Part shown: in pieces, positions 1 through 7,421 of the stretch
How the letters are laid out: each line of letters starts with the position of its first letter
Numbering within the stretch: position 1 is the stretch's first letter
Source of the DNA: DASVXQ01 sp046727955
Lineage (GTDB): Bacteria > Actinomycetota > CALGFH01
Length of the DNA: 64,000 bases
Direction: 5' to 3'
Assembly: GCA_046727955.1 (NCBI GenBank)
Contig: JBKPDO010000166.1
Location: forward strand, 1-64,000
Notes under the pieces: model-generated
What the model was told of the DNA's origin: nothing
Database searches by the model: none
What the model saw: only the letters and a program-made list of their open reading frames with translations
Translations under genes and position numbers: made by a program

Positions 1-544
1 CTGCCGGCCCGAGCACCGCGGCGGCCAAGAGCGGCCCGGCGGCCACGCCCAGCTCCGCCTCGAGCAGCACGAAGGCGCCCAGCCCGAGCAGCAGCCCAGT
101 GGCGGCGCCGGCCACCAGCCCGCGCGCCAGCCGCGACCGCACCAGGCCGGCCCTGGCGAGCGGCGCGCCCAGTAGCCACTGCACGTCGGGTGGGCGGAAC
201 ACCACCGGCCCCTGCCAGGTGGCGTAGCGCAGCGCCGCCAGCAGCCCGAGCAGCAGGGTGGCCGCGCCGGCGCGGGCGATCCCGCCGTCGACCAGCCAGA
301 CCGCCGTCGTCCCGCGGGCCGGGCTCTGGCGCAGCAGGCGGAACGCGATCACCAGGCCGACCGCCAGGTAGAGGCCGACCCCGTAGGCATTCGTGAAGCG
401 GTCGGAGCGCTGACCCGGAGGGCGGTGCGCGTGGCGCCGCCCGCGCACGTACGCCAGCACCGGCCCGGCCGGGACGGGAGCGGCCACCATGGGCGGAACG
501 GAGCCGCCTTGGCCGCCTACCGCGGGAGAGGCCGGGCCGCTCAT
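1..544 (-). CDS. ABC-2 type transporter membrane subunit (3' part missing)
   Basis: Reading the minus strand from an ATG at 544 gives an open frame that runs off the left edge of the window. The visible 181 residues have a Pro/Gly-rich N-terminus, then hydrophobic stretches (GVGLYLAVGLVIAF, then AATLLLGLLAALRYA, then a helix rich in Leu and Ala near the edge). This is the pattern of an ABC exporter permease. The ATG overlaps the TGA of the upstream ATPase gene in an ATGA, so the two are translationally coupled and probably form one exporter. The substrate cannot be told. The family assignment rests on hydrophobicity and context, not on a signature motif. Confidence 0.7.
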   Translation of the reverse strand, partial: MSGPASPAVGGQGGSVPPMVAAPVPAGPVLAYVRGRRHAHRPPGQRSDRFTNAYGVGLYLAVGLVIAFRLLRQSPARGTTAVWLVDGGIARAGAATLLLGLLAALRYATWQGPVVFRPPDVQWLLGAPLARAGLVRSRLARGLVAGAATGLLLGLGAFVLLEAELGVAAGPLLAAAVLGPA

Positions 545-1254
545 CGCAGTCCCAGGCGGGCCGCCTCGCCGCCGGCGACGACCTGCCCGTAGTCGCCGGC
601 GTCGATGACGCGGCCGTCGTGCAGCACCACCGCCCGGTCGGCGAGTCCCTCCGAAAAGGCCAGTTGGTGGGTGGTGAGCACGATGGCTGCCCCATCCGCC
701 TTGATCGCGGCGAGCAGCTCGCGCAGGGTCGCCTGCGAGGGCGGGTCGAGGCCGACTACGGGCTCGTCCAGCAGCAGCACGTCGAACGGGCGTACCAGTG
801 TGCAGGCGAGCTGGGTCTTCTGCCGCATGCCCCTGGAGAGCTGGGTGGGCACGAAGCCGCGACGCGCCGTCAGGTCGAGCGCGTCCAGCAGCTCGGCGAT
901 GCGCTCGTCGAGGCCGTCACCTACGCCGTGGGCGAGCCCCACCAGCTCCAGATGCTCTCCCACGGTGAGGTCGTCGTACAGCAACGGGCTGTCGGGCACG
1001 AACGCGAGCGCAGCGCGGGTGCGGTGGGAATCCGCGGCGCGGTGCACGTCGATTCCGTGCACGGCCACGCTTCCGGCGGTCGGCTCGAGCTGCCCGGCGG
1101 CCAGGCGCATGGTGGTCGTCTTGCCCGAGCCGTTGTGGCCGATGAGCGCGACGCATTCCCCCGGCGCCACCTCGAGGTCGATCCCCTCGAGCGCAACCAC
1201 GTCGCCATACGTCTTGCGCAGCCCGCGGACGGCCAGCACTGGAGGTCCCGACAT
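541..1254 (-). CDS. ABC transporter ATP-binding protein
   Basis: This is a 237-residue nucleotide-binding subunit. It has Walker A GHNGSGKT at residues 39-46, the signature-like LSRGMRQKTQ, Walker B DVLLLDEP and the switch histidine in LTTHQ. This is the usual size and order for the cytoplasmic ATPase of an ABC-2 exporter, which powers the membrane subunit encoded immediately downstream (4-bp overlap). The start MSGPPVLAVRGL places the conserved A-loop tyrosine (KTYG) at residue 16, which is normal for the family. No neighbouring gene indicates the substrate. Confidence 0.93.
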   Translation of the reverse strand: MSGPPVLAVRGLRKTYGDVVALEGIDLEVAPGECVALIGHNGSGKTTTMRLAAGQLEPTAGSVAVHGIDVHRAADSHRTRAALAFVPDSPLLYDDLTVGEHLELVGLAHGVGDGLDERIAELLDALDLTARRGFVPTQLSRGMRQKTQLACTLVRPFDVLLLDEPVVGLDPPSQATLRELLAAIKADGAAIVLTTHQLAFSEGLADRAVVLHDGRVIDAGDYGQVVAGGEAARLGLR

Positions 1255-1326
1255 GCGCCGACCTTACTACTCAGTGGGGGATAAGGGCTGGTCAGTCGAG
1301 AAGAACGCTGGACCCGACCGGTAGCC

Positions 1327-1512
1327 TTGGCGAGGAGGCTGCTCGTTTCCATCCAGCTGGTTGTCGACACGGCCTGGTATGTGCTGGTCGCCTGGCTGGT
1401 GAACCGCGCCCGCGTCTTCATGCGCTCGGCAGCGGTCAAGCGGCGCTTGGAGCGGCTCACCGGGCTGGTCCTGTTTGGCCTCGGCGCCCGCCTCGCGGTC
1501 GAGCATCGCTAG
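1327..1512 (+). pseudogene. LysE/RhtB amino-acid exporter, C-terminal remnant
   Basis: The frame opens after a stop at 1282-1284 and encodes about 61 residues that resemble only the last fifth of a LysE/RhtB translocator. They comprise a last-but-one helix (VVDTAWYVLVAWLV), then a basic loop, then the typical ending RLTGLVLFGLGARLAVEH. Intact family members have about 200 residues and six helices, so roughly 140 N-terminal residues are missing. No good ribosome site precedes the TTG at 1327. The best reading is a decayed gene rather than a small functional protein. The family assignment is from recall of the conserved C-terminus. Confidence 0.6.
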
Positions 1513-1520
1513 GACGCCGA

Positions 1521-2069
1521 TCAGGTGCCCGGCAGCGGCGGGGTCTCGCCGACGTCGTAGGCAAGCAGGTCGCCGTCGCGGCGCACGCCCTCGGTCGGGC
1601 GATGCGGCTCCAGCTGGCCGCGGTGGTCGAGATGCTCGACGGTGGCGCCGCGGACCAGGGTGGCGGCGTCCGCGAGCAGGCGGCGGTGACAGCGCCACCA
1701 CAGCGTTTCTGAGCACATCGCCGCGCTCGGCGCCTCCGCCGCATCTGCCAGCAGGCGGTCGAGCGCGGCCCAGAACCGGGGCGTTCGCATGTAGTCGGCG
1801 TAGCCACGGAAGGCCGGATGACGCAGGACGTGGTTGACCGAGGCGGGGTCGGGCTTTCGCCAGCCGCCGAGGTCGCGCTCCCAGCGGTAGGCGATGCCCG
1901 CCTCGGGCAGCCAGGCGGCCATCTCCTCGCGGCAGAATTGCGGATTGCGCCGGCTGCCCGGCGCCGTGCGAACGTCCACCAGACGCTGCACCCCAACCTT
2001 GTGGAGCAGCGCCACCAGCTCCTCCGCAGGAGCGGTCCCGTGCCCGACCGTCACAAGCCGCACAGCCAT
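1521..2069 (-). CDS. DUF488 family protein
   Basis: This 182-residue protein has the hallmarks of the DUF488 family: the N-terminal TVGHGT, then LVDVRTAPGSRRNPQF, an R-W-E-R-D-L-G-G segment, and the cysteine/histidine motif CSETLWWRCHRRLLAD near residue 120. Family members are small cytosolic proteins. Their biochemical role is not firmly established, although the Cys/His motif suggests nucleic-acid or metal binding. The gene stands alone between a LysE remnant and a lipid-synthesis pair, and its ATG has only a weak upstream purine stretch. Confidence 0.85.
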   Translation of the reverse strand: MAVRLVTVGHGTAPAEELVALLHKVGVQRLVDVRTAPGSRRNPQFCREEMAAWLPEAGIAYRWERDLGGWRKPDPASVNHVLRHPAFRGYADYMRTPRFWAALDRLLADAAEAPSAAMCSETLWWRCHRRLLADAATLVRGATVEHLDHRGQLEPHRPTEGVRRDGDLLAYDVGETPPLPGT

Positions 2070-2111
2070 CGCACCAGGTTAGCGTCCCTACCGTAGGGCA
2101 CGAGGTACGCT

Positions 2112-2148
2112 CCGCGCGGCAACGTGCGTCCCGCGCGGCAAGGTCGGG
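2112..2148 (+). repeat. Dispersed GCGCGGCAA element, copy 1
   Basis: This intergenic stretch carries two CGCGCGGCAA half-sites about 20 bp apart, the second continuing as GGTCGGG. Very similar arrangements occur at 52144-52179 and 61871-61908, always between genes. All three end in GCGGCAA(A)GGTCGGG. Function is unknown; it may be a small REP-like element. Confidence 0.5.
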
Positions 2149-3078
2149 TCAGTTCAAGAGGCGTTGGGTGAGGACGACCGCGTAGTAGCACAGCGGGAAG
2201 GCCATCAGCAGTGAGTCGACCCGGTCGAGCACGCCGCCGTAGCCGAGCACAAGACTGCCCGCGGAACTACTGGGAAAGGCGCGCTTTATCAAGCTGTCGG
2301 TGAGGTCGCCCCAGAGACTGCCGACCGCGACCACCACCACCAGCACGACCACCACCGCGATCGCCCAGGTCTTCGGCACGGCCACCCACAGCAGGACCAC
2401 CGCCAGCGCCGCTCCGATCAAATTGCCGAGCGCCTCCGACCAGGTCTTGCCAGGGGCGACCTCCCTGGCCAGCATCGGGCTCTTGATCGCGCGCCCCACC
2501 ACCCACGAGGCGACGTCCGAGACGGCCACCGCCACCGTCACGATCACAAGGAAATTCAGCCCCCACGACTCCGCCGACTTCACGAAGACGATGTACCCCA
2601 TGGGCAGGCCCACGTAGATGTACGCGAACAGCGTGTCGGCGACCTGCCGGTGGGCATCGGTCAGCTCCCCCGACAATACCGGCACCAGCGTCAGCAGGAT
2701 CAGGAACCCGAACGGCAGCAGCACGAAGTACTCCCGTGCGAACGCGGCGACCAGCAGGCCCACCTGACCCCAGAGCATCAGCAGCAGCGCGTAGCGGCGC
2801 TGGATGTCGGCGATGCGCACGATCTCCGACGAGCCCTGCAGCAACACATAGGTGGCCAGCAGGAACGCCACGAACCCACCGATGAACACCGCCACCACGA
2901 ACAGCGGGCCGATCACGAACCAGACGCGGGCACGCATGAACAGCGTCGAGCGGCGCAGCACTCTGAGCGACCAGCGACGCCGCGCCACCAGCACCGCCGC
3001 GAAGCCCGCCAGCAGCAGGAGCACCACTCGCAGCAGCACCGGCAGGAACAGGTCGTTGGCGAACGGATTGTGCGGCAC
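2149..3078 (-). CDS. cdsA: Phosphatidate cytidylyltransferase (CdsA-like)
   Basis: This 309-residue integral membrane protein has about eight hydrophobic segments. The C-terminal quarter matches the CDP-diglyceride synthase signature region: AREVAPGKTWSEALGN, then GSLWGDLTDSLIKR, then GYGGVLDRVDSLL. The enzyme would convert phosphatidic acid and CTP to CDP-diacylglycerol. The signature is altered: the usual K-D pair after the KR-x4 stretch is replaced by a serine run and the usual HGG is YGG, though the terminal DRVDS is intact. The gene lies 8 bp after plsC on the same strand, so the pair makes consecutive steps of phospholipid synthesis. It could be a paralogue with changed activity. Confidence 0.8.
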   Translation of the reverse strand: MPHNPFANDLFLPVLLRVVLLLLAGFAAVLVARRRWSLRVLRRSTLFMRARVWFVIGPLFVVAVFIGGFVAFLLATYVLLQGSSEIVRIADIQRRYALLLMLWGQVGLLVAAFAREYFVLLPFGFLILLTLVPVLSGELTDAHRQVADTLFAYIYVGLPMGYIVFVKSAESWGLNFLVIVTVAVAVSDVASWVVGRAIKSPMLAREVAPGKTWSEALGNLIGAALAVVLLWVAVPKTWAIAVVVVLVVVVAVGSLWGDLTDSLIKRAFPSSSAGSLVLGYGGVLDRVDSLLMAFPLCYYAVVLTQRLLN

Positions 3079-3086
3079 GGGCTCGC

Positions 3087-3806
3087 CTACGCCCCTTCCC
3101 AGCGCTTGACCACCGCCTGCGCCAGTGCCACCCCAGCCTCCGCCTTCTTGACCAGCTCGTCGTAGTCGTTTCCCGGTGGGATCGGCGGCCCGATCCCGAC
3201 GACCACCCCTCCCGGCAAGGGGATGAAGCTGCCCTTCGGCATCACCTGCTCCAGTCCGGCCAGGTACATCGGCACCACCGGCACCTGCATGTCCACCGCG
3301 ATGTAGGCGAAGCCCTTCTTGAAGCCGGTGGCGCCGGTGCCGCGGGTCCCGGACGGGAAGATCAGCACCGACCAGCCCTTGCCGACGAGGTCCTTGAGCA
3401 TCGCCAGCGACCTGCGACTCGATGCTCCGGTGCGCACGAACGGCACCGTGCCGAGCGCGAGCGACGCTGCCGCCCCCTTCAGCCTGGTCGAATAGAAGTA
3501 GTCGGCCGCGGCCGCGATCACCAGACGGCGGCGGACACGACCCCCGAGCGCGGCCAGGGACACGGGCGCATCGAAATGGCTCTGGTGGTTGGCCACGAAC
3601 ACCGCCGGCCCCTTGAGCTGGGCGAGGTTGCGCCGGCCGATGACCGTGTAGGGCGAGATGAAGTGCAGGATCGGCAGCAGGGCGACGCGCTGGATCAGCG
3701 AGCGCGCCATCCGGGCCGGCGGGGTCCTGGACCAGGCGACCGCCGTGGCGGGCGTGTCAACCGCCCGGTGCGACGCAGCCTGGTCGCCATGCCCGCCGTT
3801 GCTCAC
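3087..3806 (-). CDS. plsC: 1-acyl-sn-glycerol-3-phosphate acyltransferase family protein (PlsC-like)
   Basis: This 239-residue acyltransferase has the catalytic HX4D motif (H74-QSHF-D79) after a short hydrophobic segment, followed by a second motif, FPSGTRG. In most relatives that motif is FPEGTR, so the glutamate is replaced by serine here. A third conserved stretch (VPVVPMYLAG) is present. The enzyme would acylate lysophosphatidic acid at the inner membrane face to give phosphatidic acid, the substrate of the CdsA-like protein encoded next in the operon. An acyltransferase acting on another acceptor is possible given the motif change. Confidence 0.85.
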   Translation of the reverse strand: MSNGGHGDQAASHRAVDTPATAVAWSRTPPARMARSLIQRVALLPILHFISPYTVIGRRNLAQLKGPAVFVANHQSHFDAPVSLAALGGRVRRRLVIAAAADYFYSTRLKGAAASLALGTVPFVRTGASSRRSLAMLKDLVGKGWSVLIFPSGTRGTGATGFKKGFAYIAVDMQVPVVPMYLAGLEQVMPKGSFIPLPGGVVVGIGPPIPPGNDYDELVKKAEAGVALAQAVVKRWEGA

Positions 3807-3943
3807 GTCCCCTCCCGCGCCACGCTGTGGTGTGCATTGAACCAGACCTGGAAGCGAGCGGGTGGTTACGGCAGATACGAAGCCGCTCGAGGAGCTTGTA
3901 GCACCTCAAGCGGAATGAGCCGCAGCGATTCGCCCGTGCAGCA

Positions 3944-3980
3944 GTGGAGGCCCCACCTTACAAACGGGTAGGGCCTCCAC
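3944..3980. terminator. Stem-loop between plsC promoter region and MFS remnant
   Basis: GTGGAGGCCC (3944-3953) and GGGCCTCCAC (3971-3980) are perfect 10-bp complements with a 17-nt loop. There is no T-run on either side, so it may be a bidirectional or factor-assisted terminator rather than a classic intrinsic one. Confidence 0.45.
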
Positions 3981-3998
3981 GCACAGGCCAACCGGGAT

Positions 3999-4247
3999 CT
4001 ACCCGACTTTGACCGGCTCTCTCTCGGCGACCTCCGGCGACTCCGGTTCGCCCTGCGGCGCCAGCCGGCTGCGGCCCGGGATCGCCAGCGAGGACAGTGC
4101 CGCCAGGCCGACCACGGCCGCGCCGACCCACGTCGCCGAGGTCAGCCCGTCGACGAACGAGCTCGGCGAGGCGTAGCTCCCCACCGCCGAGAACACCGTG
4201 GCCAGCACGGCAACGCCGAAGACCCCGCCGATCTCGCGCGGGTATCC
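3999..4247 (-). pseudogene. DHA2-type MFS transporter, C-terminal remnant
   Basis: Minus-strand translation from about 4247 gives REIGGVFGVAVLATVF followed by a loop and a final hydrophobic helix (VGAAVVGLAALSSLAIP), then a hydrophilic tail ending at a stop at 3999. In EmrB/QacA-type transporters (about 500 residues) the segment QxGGxxGxAVLxTVF starts the last two helices, so only the last 80 or so residues survive. Upstream the frame enters the start of the oppositely oriented uracil-DNA glycosylase gene and loses similarity. It is a truncated fragment, not a functional exporter. Confidence 0.65.
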
Positions 4248-4286
4248 TCCTGTCGGTATGAGTCGGCGCCGAGGGCGAGGAGACCC

Positions 4287-4997
4287 GTGACCAAGCCAAG
4301 CATCAAGCCCGGCGGTCGCGCTTTCCACGACCTCGAGGAGCTGAACCGAGAGCTGGTCGAGTGCCGTCGCTGCCCTCGCCTGGTCGCCTGGCGTGAGCAG
4401 GTCGCCCGCGAAAAGCGCGCCGCCTTCCGGGACTGGGACTACTGGGGACGACCCGTCCCCGGCTTCGGCGACCCGGCCGCCCGCCTGCTCATCCTCGGCT
4501 TGGCGCCCGCCGCCCACGGCGGCAACCGCACCGGCCGCATCTTCACTGGCGACCGCTCCGGCGACTGGCTGTTCGCCTCCCTGTGGCGCACCGGCTTCGC
4601 CAACCAGCCCACCTCGGTCTCCCGCGACGACGGCCTGGCCCTCACCGACTGCTATATCACCGCACCGGTGAAGTGCGCGCCACCAAAGAACAAGCCACTC
4701 CCCCAGGAGCGCGCCAACTGCGCCCCCTGGCTGGAGCAGGAGCTCGCCCTGCTACCAGCCATCCGCGTGGTGGTCGCCCTCGGCAGCTTCGCCTGGGACA
4801 CCGCCCTGCGCCACCTCGGCCCCGTCCGCCCCAAGCCCCGCTTCGGCCACGGCGCCGAGGCGGCGCTGCCCCACCGCCGCGTATTGCTCGGCAGCTTCCA
4901 TGTAAGTCAACAAAATACGCATACCGGTCGCTTAACTGAGGCCATGCTGGACGGGGTGTTCCTGCGGGCGCGGGGGCTCCTCGAGGGTTCCGGTTGA
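4287..4997 (+). CDS. Uracil-DNA glycosylase, family 5 (UdgB type)
   Basis: This 236-residue enzyme has the iron-sulfur cluster cysteines typical of family 4/5 glycosylases: CRRC at residues 26-29, then KCAPP and NCAPWLEQEL. The active-site motif GLAPAAHGGNRTGR is characteristic of family 5 (UdgB). The C-terminal motif is HVSQQNTHTGRLT, in place of the HPSQQNT seen in most relatives. The enzyme would remove uracil and other deaminated bases from DNA for base-excision repair. It is monocistronic and divergent from the MFS remnant. A second, degraded copy of its 3' end lies at 7240-7305. Confidence 0.9.
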   Translation: MTKPSIKPGGRAFHDLEELNRELVECRRCPRLVAWREQVAREKRAAFRDWDYWGRPVPGFGDPAARLLILGLAPAAHGGNRTGRIFTGDRSGDWLFASLWRTGFANQPTSVSRDDGLALTDCYITAPVKCAPPKNKPLPQERANCAPWLEQELALLPAIRVVVALGSFAWDTALRHLGPVRPKPRFGHGAEAALPHRRVLLGSFHVSQQNTHTGRLTEAMLDGVFLRARGLLEGSG

Positions 4998-5107
4998 CCT
5001 GACGAAGCGGCGATGGGGTGGCAAACCGGTAATCCTGAGGAGCTCCCGCCACGGCATGCCGTTCCGCGTAGTCCGCTGCCGTGTCATCGCCTCGGGAATA
5101 TCGTGGG

Positions 5108-5320
5108 TCACGGCTCGACCGCGGTTCGGGGGTGGTGAGGGGCCGCGGCGCTGGCGCCGCGGCGGTCCCGGGCGGCGGCCACCGCCGTCCAGAACGGCTC
5201 GTCCTGGCCGCGGAGCTCCTCCAAGCTCACCAACGCTTCCCGGAGGGCGCCATCCAAGTCGCCCGCCAGATGGAGGATCGGCGCCACGGTGGGTTCCAGA
5301 CCCGCTGGCGCTCAGATGGT
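5108..5320 (-). pseudogene. Fragment of a TPR-type regulator (uncertain)
   Basis: The 399 bp between the glycosylase gene and the hydrolase gene contain no convincing intact gene. On the minus strand, a frame ending in TGA at 5108-5110 encodes LAGDLDGALREALVSLEELR and QDEPFWTAVAAARDRR. This resembles the helical repeat region of large ATPase/TPR regulators and then degenerates into Ala/Pro-rich sequence. No start codon with a ribosome site and no upstream domain could be found, so I treat it as a decayed piece. The family guess comes from sequence feel only. Confidence 0.35.
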
Positions 5321-5382
5321 CTGGGTGGCGCGTGGCGATGGAGCACTGCCGATACGCACAGGCGTCTCAGGGCGAAAGGCCG

Positions 5383-5421
5383 GTCAGTCCATGCCGTCAG
5401 TCCATGCCGTCAGTCCATGCC
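5383..5421. repeat. 13-bp tandem repeat, 3 copies
   Basis: GTCAGTCCATGCC is repeated three times without a mismatch (5383-5395, 5396-5408, 5409-5421). It lies over the stop codon of the adjacent alpha/beta hydrolase gene. Because 13 is not a multiple of three and each minus-strand unit contains TGA, the array places a stop in all three minus-strand frames. Confidence 0.95.
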
Positions 5422-6395
5422 GGCGGAATTCGTGGGTCGGTTCGCGCCTTACGCGCCTCCTCGACGACCTCGAGGACCACTGTGGCGACCAGGTCGGGCC
5501 GATCATGGTGGATGGCGTGGCCGGCGTCGGCGACGACGATGTGCCTGCCACGGCCGGTGCGGGCCGTGGCGGCAACGCCCGCCTGAAGCAGGGTCCAGCG
5601 CTGCCGCAGCCGGGGCGGGAAGCCTCGGGCCGCGCTGAGCACGACCACCGGGACATCGGGCAACGAGGATGCGGCGCGGGCCTGCCGCAGCAGCGGCGCG
5701 CTCGCGGCGATCCCCCGCAGCTCCTCCCGGCTGGCCCGCACCTGGGAGCGGTGCGCGTGGGCGCGGTACGCCTCGACCACCAGCGACCGGACGCGCGGAT
5801 CGTCGCTGAACCGGCTGGCCGTGCGCCTGGCGGCCCGGCGCACGACGGGCTCCAGCACGCCGAGCGTGCACAGCAGGGAGGGAAGGTGCTCGGCGACCGA
5901 CCAGTTGAGCCGGCGGACCGGTCGGGGCAGGCCGGCCAGCATGTCGGGGTGGGCGGGGTCGACCAGGACCAGCCCGCAGACCAGCTCCGGGTGGCGTGCC
6001 GCCAGCAGCTGTGCCAGCAGGCCACCCCAGCTGTGCCCGACCACCACGCACGGCCCGGCGCCGGTCTGGCCGATCACCGCGGCAAGGTCGGCGACCTGGC
6101 GGTCCACGGTCGGCAGCCCCGGTGGGGGATCGGGATCGCTGGCGCCCAGCCCGGCGCGATCGTAGGCCACCACGCGGGTGGACGCGGCGAGCGCGGCCAG
6201 CAGCGGCGCCCAGGAGATCGCCGTGTCGTTTCTGCCGGCGGCGAGGATCACGGTGGGGCTGGGGTGGCCGCTGCCGGCCTCGACCCAGCCCACCATGCGG
6301 CCCCCGTCACCATCGCCGTGGCCGACCCGTGTCCCGCCGCGAGCCACACCGCCCGCTACCAGCGCGCTCAATGCCTCCACGACAGCGTCACCCAT
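5397..6395 (-). CDS. Alpha/beta hydrolase
   Basis: This is an alpha/beta-hydrolase fold protein of about 332 residues. It has an early oxyanion-side stretch (VILAAGRNDTAISW), the nucleophile elbow GHSWGG, an LVLVDPAHPD strand end, and a late GHAIHHDRPD supplying the catalytic histidine. The substrate is unknown. The frame stays open to 6512, but the first 39 residues look non-native (Arg/Trp-rich), so I prefer the ATG at 6395 (MGDAVVEALSALVAGG); 6401 is equally possible. The C-terminal residues are encoded by the 13-bp tandem repeat. Confidence 0.85.
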   Translation of the reverse strand: MGDAVVEALSALVAGGVARGGTRVGHGDGDGGRMVGWVEAGSGHPSPTVILAAGRNDTAISWAPLLAALAASTRVVAYDRAGLGASDPDPPPGLPTVDRQVADLAAVIGQTGAGPCVVVGHSWGGLLAQLLAARHPELVCGLVLVDPAHPDMLAGLPRPVRRLNWSVAEHLPSLLCTLGVLEPVVRRAARRTASRFSDDPRVRSLVVEAYRAHAHRSQVRASREELRGIAASAPLLRQARAASSLPDVPVVVLSAARGFPPRLRQRWTLLQAGVAATARTGRGRHIVVADAGHAIHHDRPDLVATVVLEVVEEARKARTDPRIPPAWTDGMD

Positions 6396-6549
6396 CGCCA
6401 TCCGACCATCCGACCATCTCCACGTCAGACACACCTGAGCTTGCCACTCCCAGACGGCGGCCAGCCCGGCCAGAGGACGTGAGCCACGCGGTGACCGCTC
6501 ACGTTCGGGCACGGGAACTGCTTGGGTGGTCTGGCAAGATTGAGCTGAC

Positions 6550-6924
6550 TCAACGCTGGTTTGCCCAGCTCGCCAGGCGCTCCGTGAGCTTGGTCAGCTC
6601 TGTCTGCCCGGTGGCGACCGCGACCACTAGCTCGACGGCTTCGTCGACCGAGGATGGGTCCAGGTCGAAGCCATTCAGGTCGTAGAGCACCACGACCGCC
6701 GCCCAGGCAAGGCGCTTGTTGCCGTCCACGAGTGCGTGGTTGCGGACGACCGCCTCCAGCAGTGCTCCCGCCTTCTCATGGATAGTTGGATACGCGTCCT
6801 TGCCGAAGGCGCTTGCCTGCGGGCGGTGCGCCGCCGAGTCGAGCAGACCGATGTCTCTGACCGCCGGCTGGCCGATAGTCGCTTCCGCGATGAGCAGCAG
6901 GTCCTCGACTGTCAGGTGCTCCAT
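6550..6924 (-). CDS. doc: Doc-type toxin (Fic/DOC domain)
   Basis: This 124-residue protein has the Fic/Doc core HALVDGNKRLAWAA (H63, D67, N69, K70, R71), with the short helical layout and length typical of death-on-curing toxins. Doc toxins phosphorylate elongation factor Tu and so stop translation. The gene follows a 68-residue antitoxin gene by 8 bp on the same strand, forming a standard type II module with the antitoxin first. The key Fic residues are intact, so the toxin is likely active if expressed. Confidence 0.92.
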   Translation of the reverse strand: MEHLTVEDLLLIAEATIGQPAVRDIGLLDSAAHRPQASAFGKDAYPTIHEKAGALLEAVVRNHALVDGNKRLAWAAVVVLYDLNGFDLDPSSVDEAVELVVAVATGQTELTKLTERLASWANQR

Positions 6925-6932
6925 CAGGATCG

Positions 6933-7139
6933 TCAGGCGTCCTTGAGGCGGTCGAAGATCTCGTTGTGGCGCGTCACGACGCGACGGGCGGCTTCCTGTA
7001 CCCGCTCGGTGTGGTCCTGGCGGGCGATGCGCTCCTGGATCGCCAGCCTCACGACCTCGTGCATGGAGCGGCCCTCACGCTCGGCTTGGCGGCGCAGCAG
7101 AGCGGTCTCCTCGTCGGTGAGCCTGAGGGTCATGGCCAT
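6933..7139 (-). CDS. Antitoxin of the Doc module (ribbon-helix-helix type)
   Basis: This is a 68-residue protein starting MAMTLRLTDEETALLRRQAE, with a ribbon-helix-helix-like beginning (TLRLTDEE, then HEVVRLAIQERIAR) and a charged C-terminal tail (ARRVVTRHNEIFDRLKDA) suited to covering the toxin. The frame continues upstream to 7184, but residues there overlap a likely operator, so the MAM start at 7139 (or the second M at 7133) is preferred. It would neutralise Doc and, as in other modules, repress its own promoter. Confidence 0.85.
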   Translation of the reverse strand: MAMTLRLTDEETALLRRQAEREGRSMHEVVRLAIQERIARQDHTERVQEAARRVVTRHNEIFDRLKDA

Positions 7140-7146
7140 GGCCGCA

Positions 7147-7164
7147 TGATACCGCAGTGATACC
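7147..7164. promoter_or_regulatory. Candidate operator of the Doc module
   Basis: TGATACC occurs twice, at 7147-7153 and 7158-7164, an 11-bp spacing (one helical turn), directly upstream of the antitoxin start. This fits autoregulation by a ribbon-helix-helix antitoxin, which typically binds such direct repeats. Confidence 0.4.
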
Positions 7165-7239
7165 ACGAGCGGGCCCAAACCCAATCGACAGTGCCTCGGA
7201 GCCGGCCAACTGCACCCCTCTCCGTCGTAGAAACGGTCA

Positions 7240-7305
7240 GTTGAGCCAACAAAATACGCATACCGGACGCTTGACCGGGGCGATGCTGGACGGGGTCCCG
7301 CGGAC
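7240..7305 (+). pseudogene. Second copy of the uracil-DNA glycosylase 3' end
   Basis: Plus-strand translation gives SQQNTHTGRLTGAMLDGV, nearly identical to the end of the intact glycosylase encoded at 4287-4997 (SQQNTHTGRLTEAMLDGV). The DNA matches over about 65 bp with scattered differences. No other part of the glycosylase gene lies upstream; that space is occupied by the Doc module. It is therefore the stump of a second glycosylase gene or a partial duplication. Confidence 0.75.
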
Positions 7306-7421
7306 GCGGACCCTACTTTAATGATGGCAGGCTGGTGGAGAGGCTATCGCGCTGGCGGGAGAAGGGGCGGGTAGGGCATGCTTCGAGAAGCCAGATCGCG
7401 CCGGCGTAGGAGATTGACGGG

